Of a stretch of DNA of 64,000 bases, positions 54,261 to 61,866 are shown piece after piece; the first letter of the stretch is position 1, and every line of letters begins with the position of its first letter. The notes under the pieces were generated by a model, which was not told where the DNA came from, ran no database searches, and saw only the letters and a list, made by a program, of their open reading frames with translations. Origin of the DNA: Flavobacteriaceae bacterium (GTDB lineage Bacteria > Bacteroidota > Bacteroidia > Flavobacteriales > Flavobacteriaceae). The DNA lies in contig JABDNT010000060.1 of NCBI GenBank assembly GCA_013043685.1, positions 1 through 64,000 on the forward strand, written 5' to 3'. Made by a program: the position numbers and the translations under genes.

Positions 54261-54404
54261 GCTATCGCGCATCGCGCGAAGGCTTTATGAGCAGGTTTTC
54301 TTTATTGGTTCACCGAAGGTAAACCGTCTATCTGAAGCTTGCTTCGAGTTTCAGAAATAAAGAAAGGATATCGCGCAACGCGCCAAGGCTTTATGAGAAG
54401 GTTC
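54227..54404. repeat. Tandem direct repeat, two units of about 72 bases
   Basis: Units 54227-54298 and 54333-54404 differ at about four positions and are 106 bases apart. The first 35 bases of each unit are identical (beginning TGAAGCTTGCTTCGAG). A GC-rich TATCGCGC..CGCG element follows, then AAGGCTTTATGAG. No open frame explains them. Confidence 0.8.
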
Positions 54405-54432
54405 AGCGGAACGGATTGAAATGGCAGAAACC

Positions 54433-54459
54433 AAAAAAAAGACCCTTCCAGGGAAGGGC
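54433..54459 (-). terminator. Orphan terminator pointing left
   Basis: On the minus strand CCCTTC pairs with GAAGGG around a four-base loop and is followed by eight T residues. No gene ends just before it on that strand; the nearest, proteorhodopsin, already has its own terminator at 54650. Confidence 0.65.
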
Positions 54460-54649
54460 CTATAGAATACATAACCTCTAAATTATGTTTCTAATACAGT
54501 CTAAATCAACTGTATAATCTTAATTTTGTCTGTGTTATTAAGGTAGAAGTCTTTCAAAATTATTCAGAAAAACTTAAAACCAGAGTATTGCAAAGTACTA
54601 AATTTTAAAAAACTAGCCCATATATGAGGCATGAATTCTGATTTAGAAG
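54460..54649. other. A/T-rich stretch without genes, possible small-RNA locus
   Basis: There is no coding frame here. It lies between two minus-strand terminators, so a transcript could start inside and end at 54433. A TACTTTG near-match is present around 54593 on the minus strand, without a good -33 element. Confidence 0.3.
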
Positions 54650-54673
54650 CAAAAAACCCCTCGAATGAGGGGT
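54650..54673 (-). terminator. Intrinsic terminator of the proteorhodopsin gene
   Basis: ACCCCTC pairs with GAGGGGT around a four-base loop, with a run of A at 54651-54656 that reads as T on the minus strand. It is 20 bases after the stop. Confidence 0.85.
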
Positions 54674-54692
54674 TTAAACAACATTCAACTTA

Positions 54693-55427
54693 CTAGGCTT
54701 TCTGTTCTGCAGTTTGCTGAACAGCCAAATTATAAATAACTAGACCGAACCCGATCTTGTTGATAGCATCAGCGATGTTATAGAATACATCCATACTTAA
54801 TCCACCGAATATACCTTCATACCATCCTGGTGTTCCTGCCATATAACCAATTGGGTAAATTGCCCAACCTACAAGCACAAACCAACATAGGATCTTGTGT
54901 GATCTTTGAACGGACCCGCCAGCAGCTTTTGCAAGTTTAGCAGCTCCTCCAAGCCAAATTTCATATACAATTGCGAAGTACGCGATACCTGAAACAAGAC
55001 CCCAGATCTGGGCATTATCAGGATCTACGCCTTCTCCAAAGTATCCTGTGACAAGCATGATAACTGATAAAAAGATGAGTTTCCACATCAAAGATTTTTT
55101 GGCTCCGGCTACTTTCAGGATAAGATAGAACTCAACACACATCAAGGGTACGGTGAGTATCCAGTCTACGTAACGGAAAAAGGTTGGTGATTCGGCATTA
55201 GCTGCCCAGTAATCACGCATGTACCAATAGTGTACTGCGGCAATAAAGGTGATAAGTCCGGAGACTAAAATCGAAGTTCTCCACTTTCTGTCGAAACTAT
55301 TCATTGAAAGAAAGAAGAAGGCTGAAGCGGCCATCATAGCCATACAGCCTACGAAAAATGTGAAACCAACATAATCGTCGGGAGCTAGTTTGGGGACTAG
55401 AGAAATAAAGTTAGAAAACGTGTCCAT
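54693..55427 (-). CDS. Proteorhodopsin, green-tuned proton pump
   Basis: This is a 244-residue seven-helix retinal protein that pumps protons out of the cell in light. In helix C, RYVDWILTVPLMCVEFYLI has the proton acceptor Asp, the Thr four residues on and the donor Glu eleven residues on. This is the DTE pattern of proton pumps rather than the NDQ pattern of sodium pumps. The tuning position (PR residue 105) is Met, which indicates green absorption. The His partner of the acceptor is in AAVHYWYMRDYW, and the retinal lysine is in ADAINKIGFG. It diverges from blh across 100 bases. Confidence 0.97.
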   Translation of the reverse strand: MDTFSNFISLVPKLAPDDYVGFTFFVGCMAMMAASAFFFLSMNSFDRKWRTSILVSGLITFIAAVHYWYMRDYWAANAESPTFFRYVDWILTVPLMCVEFYLILKVAGAKKSLMWKLIFLSVIMLVTGYFGEGVDPDNAQIWGLVSGIAYFAIVYEIWLGGAAKLAKAAGGSVQRSHKILCWFVLVGWAIYPIGYMAGTPGWYEGIFGGLSMDVFYNIADAINKIGFGLVIYNLAVQQTAEQKA

Positions 55428-55452
55428 AATTTTTTGTTTAATTAATTTTGAT

Positions 55453-55470
55453 CAAAGTTAAACAAAACTA
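55453..55470 (-). promoter_or_regulatory. Two candidate -7 boxes upstream of proteorhodopsin
   Basis: On the minus strand TAGTTTTG (55470-55463) and TAACTTTG (55460-55453) both match TAnnTTTG. A TTG about 14 or 24 bases upstream is not at an ideal distance for either. Overlapping starts are possible. Confidence 0.45.
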
Positions 55471-55527
55471 TGTTAAAAGATTCCCAACACTTAACTTAAA
55501 TATTTATTAACGTGATAATTTTATATC

Positions 55528-56415
55528 ATGAATTTTAACAAGATCGCAATATTCGTAACACTTTTCAGCTTATGGCTAACAAATTACTTTAGTGGTTCAG
55601 GGCAAGAAATTGTTGCATTTTCCCTCATTTTTTCTGTTGGAATTCTACATGGAAGTAATGATTTGGCAATTATGAATAAGCTGCAGTCGGTATCAGGAAT
55701 TCGAAAAATTGCGACAATTCTCGGCTCTTACATTCTAATAGTCGTAATAGCAGGTGGGCTTTTTTACTTACTACCGAAATTAGCCCTGGCGGGGTTTATC
55801 TTATTTAGTGCCTATCACTTTGGCGAACAGCATTGGGAGGACACCATTTCGAAGGCTTCAGTTCGTTTAATAAAGTTAAGTTATTTAAGTTATGGTATGC
55901 TGATCCTGTGCCTATTATTTTATATGAATACTGCAGAAACTCAGGATATTATCACCGCTTTAACGGGACAACTAATTCCACAGACATGGTTCTTATATGG
56001 GTTGGTTACTGCAGGCGTCGTATTTGTTTTTAGTATGCTCTATTTTCTGTTAAAAAAATATATTGAATACAGTAGATTGTTATTCGAGGCATTCTTGCTA
56101 TTAGTTCTGTCAATTGTATTTAAATATGCGGACCTGATTTGGGCCTTTGCCATCTATTTCATTTACTGGCACAGCATTCCCTCAATATTCGGACAACTTA
56201 AATATCTCTACGGCGATGTTAGTTTTGGATCGTTCAAACGTTATCTCAAATCTTCATCACTAATTTGGGTGATATCGGTGAGTTCCATGCTGCTCTTATT
56301 CTATCTTTTCAGGGACAATGAGGAAGTCATAATGCCTTTGTTCTTTGCGTTCCTGGGAGCCATAACTTTTGCGCATTCCTTCATAATTTCAAAAATGTTT
56401 GCTGCCGGAAAATAA
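55528..56415 (+). CDS. blh: Beta-carotene 15,15'-dioxygenase, Brp/Blh family
   Basis: Blh cleaves beta-carotene into two retinal molecules, the chromophore of the neighbouring proteorhodopsin. It is a 295-residue polytopic membrane protein. The iron-ligand histidines of the family lie in GILHGSNDLAI, SAYHFGEQHWED, FIYWHSIPSIFG and ITFAHSFII, all conserved-looking. Carotenoid genes (crtEBIY) are not in the window. The start is the ATG at 55528, and the divergent arrangement with proteorhodopsin is typical of flavobacteria. Confidence 0.94.
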   Translation: MNFNKIAIFVTLFSLWLTNYFSGSGQEIVAFSLIFSVGILHGSNDLAIMNKLQSVSGIRKIATILGSYILIVVIAGGLFYLLPKLALAGFILFSAYHFGEQHWEDTISKASVRLIKLSYLSYGMLILCLLFYMNTAETQDIITALTGQLIPQTWFLYGLVTAGVVFVFSMLYFLLKKYIEYSRLLFEAFLLLVLSIVFKYADLIWAFAIYFIYWHSIPSIFGQLKYLYGDVSFGSFKRYLKSSSLIWVISVSSMLLLFYLFRDNEEVIMPLFFAFLGAITFAHSFIISKMFAAGK

Positions 56416-56416
56416 A

Positions 56417-56442
56417 AATGCCACTTCCAGCGAAGTGGCATT
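56417..56442. terminator. Hairpin between convergent blh and M28 genes
   Basis: AATGCCACTT pairs exactly with AAGTGGCATT around a six-base loop. The T-run is weak, but the position directly after the blh stop and before the convergent M28 stop suggests a shared terminator. Confidence 0.6.
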
Positions 56443-56462
56443 TGCTTTCTAATGCTTTCTCG

Positions 56463-57473
56463 TTATGATTTATCGGCTCTTATTCTGCCCTCCCTGTTCG
56501 CTATTTCCCACGCAGTCTGAAATATTAACTGAGTCCTTTTAGTCATTAGATCATATTCTATTTTATCCGGTGTATCGGTGGGCTGATGATAATCTTCATG
56601 TACTCCATTGAAGTAAAATATCACAGGAATATTATTCTTTGCAAAATTATAGTGGTCACTTCGGTAATAGAAACGATTAGGATCATTTTCAGCGTTGAAT
56701 TTATAATCCAGTTCAAGGTTCACATATTGTGAATTAACAGCTTCTGAAACATCGTGAAGTTCCTGGCTCAGCCTGTCACTCCCTATTAAATAAACGTAGT
56801 CTGGCTCCCCTTCCTTGTCAGGGTCGATTCGTCCTATCATATCTGTATTCAAATTACATACCGTATTCTCGAGTGGGAACAGCGGATTCTCGGTATAGTA
56901 TTTAGACCCGTACAGTCCAATTTCTTCCCCTGTCACATGCAGAAAAAGTAAAGAACGTTTTGGGCCATTGCCGTCATTAACTGCCTGCTGAAAGGCCTCG
57001 GCGATTTCCAGCATAGCAACGGTACCACTACCGTCATCATCTGCACCATTGTAAATGGTTCCGTCTTCTCGTTTACCCACATGATCGTAGTGAGCAGAAA
57101 GGACAATCACCTCATCGGGTTTTTCAGATCCTTTAATAAAAGCAACTATGTTTTCCGAATCGGTAGTAATTCGCCTACCTAAATAACTTGCAGGTATGGG
57201 TTGATAATAATTGTTTTCCTCTATCGGTGACGAAATGCCGTTGTCCATGTAAAAATTTCGCAGGTATTCTGCAGCCAGTTTTTGACCATCGGTCCCCGTC
57301 ATTCTTCCTTCCATATTATCCGAAGCAAAAGTGTACAAATGCGTTTTAAGCTCTTCGGCTGTAATAGTATTCGCATAGTCCACACGTGTCATTATTGTTT
57401 GCTGACTTGCGGTCTGGGCCGAATTACAGGAAATAGTAAGAAGGGATAAAGTGATTATTAACAGATGTTTCAT
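56463..57473 (-). CDS. M28-family aminopeptidase lipoprotein
   Basis: The protein has 336 residues from the ATG at 57473. A lipoprotein signal (KHLLIITLSLLTISC) is followed by a zinc aminopeptidase domain. The two-zinc ligands appear in order: His in VLSAHYDHVG, Asp in NGADDDGSGT, Glu-Glu in TGEEIGLYG, Asp in LNTDMIGRI and His in RSDHYNFAKNNIP. The open frame extends upstream to 57590, but the extra part has no signal character. It would release amino acids from peptides at the cell surface or in the periplasm. Confidence 0.92.
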   Translation of the reverse strand: MKHLLIITLSLLTISCNSAQTASQQTIMTRVDYANTITAEELKTHLYTFASDNMEGRMTGTDGQKLAAEYLRNFYMDNGISSPIEENNYYQPIPASYLGRRITTDSENIVAFIKGSEKPDEVIVLSAHYDHVGKREDGTIYNGADDDGSGTVAMLEIAEAFQQAVNDGNGPKRSLLFLHVTGEEIGLYGSKYYTENPLFPLENTVCNLNTDMIGRIDPDKEGEPDYVYLIGSDRLSQELHDVSEAVNSQYVNLELDYKFNAENDPNRFYYRSDHYNFAKNNIPVIFYFNGVHEDYHQPTDTPDKIEYDLMTKRTQLIFQTAWEIANREGRIRADKS

Positions 57474-57645
57474 TCTTTCAAATTGTTTAAGAGAAGCTAA
57501 ATATACAGCTATGACGGTATAGGTTTGTGAAAATTTTGTGAAAATCCATATTGTGGTTGTCAGAACATTGAATACTCTTTTCCAGGACAACGTGGATGCG
57601 ATCCGCCAAGGTTAAACAGAATCTATAAATAATTGTTAAACAACC

Positions 57646-57674
57646 TTGCGGTACAGGTAACATTTTTATATTTA
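57646..57674 (+). promoter_or_regulatory. Promoter upstream of the small protein/SulP unit
   Basis: TTG at 57646-57648, an 18-base spacer and TATATTTA at 57667-57674 match the Bacteroidota consensus except for the final base. The downstream ATG at 57686 leaves a very short leader. Confidence 0.5.
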
Positions 57675-57685
57675 CAATCAAATCT

Positions 57686-58000
57686 ATGATAAAACAGATA
57701 TCACATAATTTCCTCATGATAATGGTGATTTTTTCACTGTTCGCACCCTCGGTTTTACACCTTATTGTTGAGGAAAGTGAATTGATAACCGTTATCGATA
57801 CTACTGAAGAGGAAAATAAGAAGGAGAATAAAAAAGAGAATAATAAAGAACTGGAGGAGAAGGATGTTTTCATGCAGGACCTTGAGAACTTCGAATCGAT
57901 ATACAATGGTATACAGTTCGCTAAAGCTTCTAATTATCTCGACGGATCTTGTCAACATCATTCCGAGATCTTTTTACCCCCCCCTGAACAAAGGAGTTAA
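57686..58000 (+). CDS. Small exported protein of unknown function upstream of the SulP transporter
   Basis: The protein has 104 residues. An N-terminal hydrophobic segment (NFLMIMVIFSLFAPSVLHLIV) acts as signal or anchor. After it there is a low-complexity Glu/Lys/Asn stretch (EEENKKENKKENNKELEEKD), and the end includes a Cys-His-His group (GSCQHHSEIF) and PPP. No family is recognised. It has its own promoter and ends 63 bases before the transporter start, so it may be a small partner of the transporter or of the carbonic anhydrase further on. That link is only positional. Confidence 0.6.
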   Translation: MIKQISHNFLMIMVIFSLFAPSVLHLIVEESELITVIDTTEEENKKENKKENNKELEEKDVFMQDLENFESIYNGIQFAKASNYLDGSCQHHSEIFLPPPEQRS

Positions 58001-58063
58001 TTTCCATAAGTGCAAAAACAAATTAACTCTGCCCGGATCTTACCGGGTATAAACCATTTTACT

Positions 58064-59641
58064 ATGTTTAAAAATATTAAAAGCGACTTACCGTCGAGTA
58101 TAGTCGTATTCTTCGTTGCGTTACCGCTATGTCTGGGTATCGCACTGGCGAGTGGAGCTCCTTTATTTTCAGGACTCATCGCCGGAATTGTTGGGGGGAT
58201 CGTTGTTGGATCCCTTAGTGGTTCAGCCATTGGGGTAAGTGGGCCGGCTGCCGGATTAGCGGCTATCGTACTAACCGCCATTGCTACACTCGGTGGATTC
58301 GAAAATTTTCTACTCGCTGTGGTTCTGGGAGGGATCATTCAAATTGTATTTGGAGTTCTTAAAGCGGGTGTAATCGGATACTACTTTCCGTCATCTGTAA
58401 TTAAAGGGATGCTTACAGGGATAGGTATAATTATAATCCTGAAGCAAATTCCTCACTTCTTTGGCTATGATGCGAACCCTGAAGGTGATTTTGCATTCTT
58501 CCAGGTAGATGGAGAAAACACCTTTTCCGAAATTTTCAAAACCATGAATGCCATTAGTCTTGGTTCCACTATCGTTGCGGTAGTAGGATTGGGAATCCTG
58601 ATCCTGTGGGAGAAAGTACTGTCCAAAAAGTCTAAAATTTTCAAGTTGGTCCAGGGGCCACTGGTTGCGGTTATCTTTGGAATTGTTTTCTTTAGTTTAA
58701 CCGGCGGAACAAGTTTGGCTATTGCTTCCGAAAACCTTGTTAGTGTTCCGGCTCCCGAGGATGCGAGCTCATTTCTGGCACAATTCACATTTCCCAATTT
58801 TGCAGCGATTACAAAACCTGAGATATGGATCACCGCTTTTACCATAGCACTTGTTGCGAGCCTCGAAACTTTACTTTGTGTGGAAGCAACTGATAAATTG
58901 GATCCTGAGAAAAGAGTCACTCCTACAAATCGCGAATTATTAGCCCAGGGTACAGGTAACATTCTTTCAGGATTAATAGGAGGTCTTCCCATTACTCAGG
59001 TGATCGTTCGCAGTTCGGCTAACATTCAATCGGGTGGTAAGTCCAAATCGTCGGCAATCATCCATGGTTTCTTCTTATTGATTTCCATCATTCTCATTCC
59101 AACCTTGTTAAACAAGATCCCATTATCGGTTCTTGCAGCGATCTTACTTGTAGTTGGATATAAATTGGCAAAACCCGCATTATTCAAGAAAATGTATGCC
59201 CTGGGATGGAAGCAATTTGTTCCATTTACAGTAACGGTAGGGGGGATAATTTTCACCGACCTGCTTGTGGGAATCGGACTCGGACTCGGTGTAGGTATCA
59301 TTGTAATCTTGATTAAGAGCTATCAAAACTCTCACTTCCTGCATATTGAAGATAAAAGTAACGGGAAGCATAAAATTAAGATGACCCTGGCCGAAGAAGT
59401 TACCTTTTTTAACAAGGGTGCCATTTTAAAGGAATTGGATAGCCTTCCCAGGGATACATACCTGGAGTTGGATGTTCGCCAGACACGATACCTGGATAAT
59501 GACATCATCGAAATCCTGGAAGATTTTGCTTACAAGGCAAAGGAGCGAAATATCGATATCAAGATTATTTCCGAAGGAGGTACTGTTGAAAATCCTCCGA
59601 GTTTTATAGAATATTTCAAATTATTACCGAAAACGGCTTAA
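58064..59641 (+). CDS. SulP-family anion transporter, possibly bicarbonate (BicA-like)
   Basis: This is a 525-residue membrane transporter with the SulP fold and a C-terminal STAS-like domain (about 430-525). Motifs are DLPSSIVVFFVALPLCLGIALASGAP split over the first helix, GSLSGSAIGVSGPAAGLAAIV, the long-loop NRELLAQGTGNILSGLIGGLPITQ, and STAS strands LELDVRQTRYLDNDIIEILEDF. Transport of bicarbonate instead of sulfate is suggested by the beta-carbonic anhydrase two genes on; no sulfate genes are near. The in-frame region upstream of the ATG at 58064 is not conserved-looking. Confidence 0.9.
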   Translation: MFKNIKSDLPSSIVVFFVALPLCLGIALASGAPLFSGLIAGIVGGIVVGSLSGSAIGVSGPAAGLAAIVLTAIATLGGFENFLLAVVLGGIIQIVFGVLKAGVIGYYFPSSVIKGMLTGIGIIIILKQIPHFFGYDANPEGDFAFFQVDGENTFSEIFKTMNAISLGSTIVAVVGLGILILWEKVLSKKSKIFKLVQGPLVAVIFGIVFFSLTGGTSLAIASENLVSVPAPEDASSFLAQFTFPNFAAITKPEIWITAFTIALVASLETLLCVEATDKLDPEKRVTPTNRELLAQGTGNILSGLIGGLPITQVIVRSSANIQSGGKSKSSAIIHGFFLLISIILIPTLLNKIPLSVLAAILLVVGYKLAKPALFKKMYALGWKQFVPFTVTVGGIIFTDLLVGIGLGLGVGIIVILIKSYQNSHFLHIEDKSNGKHKIKMTLAEEVTFFNKGAILKELDSLPRDTYLELDVRQTRYLDNDIIEILEDFAYKAKERNIDIKIISEGGTVENPPSFIEYFKLLPKTA

Positions 59642-59663
59642 TTGGCCAAAAAAATTAACAATC

Positions 59664-60455
59664 ATGAAAAAAAATAATATCGTGGTTCTAATCAATTTAG
59701 ATAAGCCACAACTCAATATAGTCCAGAACTCCATAAATGTTGCGAAGAGTATGAACGCAGCCGTAACTTTTTTATATGTTAAGAAAGCGGTAGATGTAGT
59801 TCAAAACGAAAATCATTTATCAGCTATAAAAACCCTTACTGATGCCCATATGAAAATAGATGGGAAAATGAGAGAACTATTGGAACCATTTCAACAATCC
59901 ACAGATACTGAACTGCGTAGTAAGATTGCCATCGGAAATGTGAAAAACCATATTGCAAAGCACCTGAATAAATTGAATCCGGACCTTGTAATCCTTGGGA
60001 AAAGGTCCAAAAAAATACTTCCGTGGGAGGGTGACCGACTTACGCAATTTGTGGTAAATGAATTCAATGGACCTGTTTTGATATCAGCCACAGATCAGGT
60101 TTTGGAACTTAATGAGCAACTCTCTTTGGGACTGCTCTCTGCTTCGGGTTCTGATGCACCCAAAGGTATTGTGGAAGACCTCCTTAAAATCTCGTCACAA
60201 CCTGTGAAGTCTTTTAAGATTGTCAACAAGGCAAGTGATGCCCAAACGTCCAGCACCATGCCTTTTAAGACAGTGGAATATGCTTTTGAACCTGGCGACA
60301 ATGCGGTTAAGAACTTATCGAAATATGTTCATAGAAATAATGTAAATTTACTGTTCTTAGACCGCGATAACGTAACTCAGAGAAATCGAAAGGCTTCTTC
60401 CACGAATCTGCATGGAGTCATTAACCAACTTCCATCGTCCCTCTTGTTGGCGTGA
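59664..60455 (+). CDS. Tandem universal-stress-protein-like protein
   Basis: The protein has 263 residues. The first half is a UspA-like domain (NNIVVLINLDKPQLNIVQNS, then LNPDLVILGKRSKK) with a weak form of the G-x2-G-x9-G(S/T) ATP motif. The second half seems to be a diverged copy (NEQLSLGLLSASGS, NVNLLFLDRDN) without an ATP motif. It sits 22 bases after the SulP gene and 32 bases before the carbonic anhydrase. A regulatory role on transporter or pH response is plausible from this position but not shown. Confidence 0.75.
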   Translation: MKKNNIVVLINLDKPQLNIVQNSINVAKSMNAAVTFLYVKKAVDVVQNENHLSAIKTLTDAHMKIDGKMRELLEPFQQSTDTELRSKIAIGNVKNHIAKHLNKLNPDLVILGKRSKKILPWEGDRLTQFVVNEFNGPVLISATDQVLELNEQLSLGLLSASGSDAPKGIVEDLLKISSQPVKSFKIVNKASDAQTSSTMPFKTVEYAFEPGDNAVKNLSKYVHRNNVNLLFLDRDNVTQRNRKASSTNLHGVINQLPSSLLLA

Positions 60456-60487
60456 GTCTATTAACTAACACATTATAACCCATTATT

Positions 60488-61117
60488 ATGAAAGCACATA
60501 CAAAAGAAACACAAGCGGCCATGACACCACAGTCGGCCTTGCAGGCCTTGAAAGACGGGAATAACCGTTTTATGAACCAGAACATGGTACATCGTAACCT
60601 GAGCGAACAAATAGGGGATACGTCTACAGGACAGTATCCTTTCGCAACAGTGTTACACTGTATCGATTCAAGGGTTTCGGCCGAATTGATCTTCGATCAG
60701 GGGATAGGTGATGTATTTAGTATCCGAATTGCCGGGAACTTCGTAAATGAGGATATCCTGGGGAGTATGGAGTTTGCCAGTAAGTTAGCTGGAACCAAAT
60801 TAATTGTGGTCCTTGGCCATACGAGCTGCGGGGCGGTAAAAGGTGCCTGCGATCATGCCAGGCTAGGTAATCTTACTTCGCTCATCAATAAATTGGAACC
60901 TGCAGTGGAAGCTGTCTCGGAACCACAGGATGAAGACAGTAGAAACTCTGGAAATATTGACTTCGTCAACGCCGTTGCCAAAAAGAACGTCGAAATGACC
61001 ATTGACAATATCCGCTCCAGGAGTCCTATCCTAAAAGAAATGGAAGACAACGGAGAGATCAGTATTGTTGGAGGCATGTACGATATTAGTGATGGCTCAG
61101 TGACATTTTACAATTGA
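60488..61117 (+). CDS. Beta-class carbonic anhydrase
   Basis: This is a 209-residue zinc enzyme that interconverts CO2 and bicarbonate. Zinc ligands and the Asp-Arg dyad are in LHCIDSRVSAE and GHTSCGAVKGA, with the N-terminal ALKDGNNRFM typical of the family. No signal peptide is seen, so it is cytosolic. It follows the SulP and Usp genes on the same strand and ends at a strong terminator, so a SulP-Usp-CA operon is likely. Cytosolic location fits use of imported bicarbonate by carboxylases. Confidence 0.95.
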   Translation: MKAHTKETQAAMTPQSALQALKDGNNRFMNQNMVHRNLSEQIGDTSTGQYPFATVLHCIDSRVSAELIFDQGIGDVFSIRIAGNFVNEDILGSMEFASKLAGTKLIVVLGHTSCGAVKGACDHARLGNLTSLINKLEPAVEAVSEPQDEDSRNSGNIDFVNAVAKKNVEMTIDNIRSRSPILKEMEDNGEISIVGGMYDISDGSVTFYN

Positions 61118-61134
61118 TTTTAATTTCAATTCAT

Positions 61135-61165
61135 AAAAAAACCCGGATGAAAGTCCGGGTTTTTT
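61135..61165. terminator. Bidirectional terminator after the carbonic anhydrase gene
   Basis: ACCCGGA and TCCGGGT (61141-61160) form the stem, with A-runs before and T-runs after, so both the carbonic anhydrase gene and the convergent gene can end here. Confidence 0.88.
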
Positions 61166-61169
61166 ATTT

Positions 61170-61589
61170 CTACATTTTTGTTCGCGTTTGATAGACAAGC
61201 GTAAAATGTTCTTTAGGCGGCTTACCATTTACATAATGAGCAGCATAATTCATGATCATCGCATTTGATAGTTTATACTTTTCCAGATTCCCCGCATGAT
61301 TTTTCATCCATACTTCGGCTTTTTGAAAAACTCGGCCCCTTTTTGATGCATCTTCAATTTTGGGCGACCTACCGTCCATTTTCTTTTCAACCCTGTAAAC
61401 CATTTGTGTACTGTTGGGATTTCGCTGACTAGCGTTTTTTTCTTTATCCGGTTGAAAACTTAAGCTTTCAACATTCATATTGGCTGTTTGCTTGCTGGCC
61501 ATTAGATCCGTGATAAGAAGTTTTGTGTTTTGTGCATTGATGCTGAAACCGATGAAACCGATGATGACGAGTATTACTATTTTTTTCAT
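61170..61589 (-). CDS. Small exported protein of unknown function
   Basis: The protein has 139 residues from the ATG at 61589; codons upstream of it in frame give no signal peptide. The start KKIVILVIIGFIGFSINAQ is a signal peptide. The mature part is Lys- and Asn-rich, with KKMDGRSPKIEDASKRGRVF and AEVWMKNHAGNLEKY, and shows no catalytic motif. It is convergent with the carbonic anhydrase gene and has no close partner on its strand. Confidence 0.55.
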   Translation of the reverse strand: MKKIVILVIIGFIGFSINAQNTKLLITDLMASKQTANMNVESLSFQPDKEKNASQRNPNSTQMVYRVEKKMDGRSPKIEDASKRGRVFQKAEVWMKNHAGNLEKYKLSNAMIMNYAAHYVNGKPPKEHFTLVYQTRTKM

Positions 61590-61866
61590 TACGTGGATGT
61601 ATTGATTATTGGCTAAAGTAAGCCGGCGATATTTATTTGGCATCTACGAAATCCGACACCAAAAGAAATTATATGAAATCATAGATGGCGATATAATCAC
61701 TAAGAAATTTGTACGTTAGCTGGATACACCTAGGGTATTTTTATTAGTGCCTGTTATATAATGAGGTGTAACCTTCCGATTGCTGAAAATAATATTATGT
61801 TAATGGTTTATTTCAAGGTAGGTTTATATGAATATTTTAATTTAAATTTGAGATTATCGCTCAAGA
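61590..61866. promoter_or_regulatory. Intergenic region with divergent promoters
   Basis: The stretch of 277 bases has no coding frame of note. TAAATTTG at 61843-61850 matches TAnnTTTG and lies 16 bases before the ATG of the cytochrome c gene. No -33 TTG stands out. The leftward promoter for the exported protein is not recognised. Confidence 0.4.

Noticed and set aside
57474-57590. N-terminal extension of the M28 peptidase
   Set aside because: The ATG at 57473 gives a classical lipoprotein signal. The upstream codons do not look like a leader, and the region should contain the promoter.
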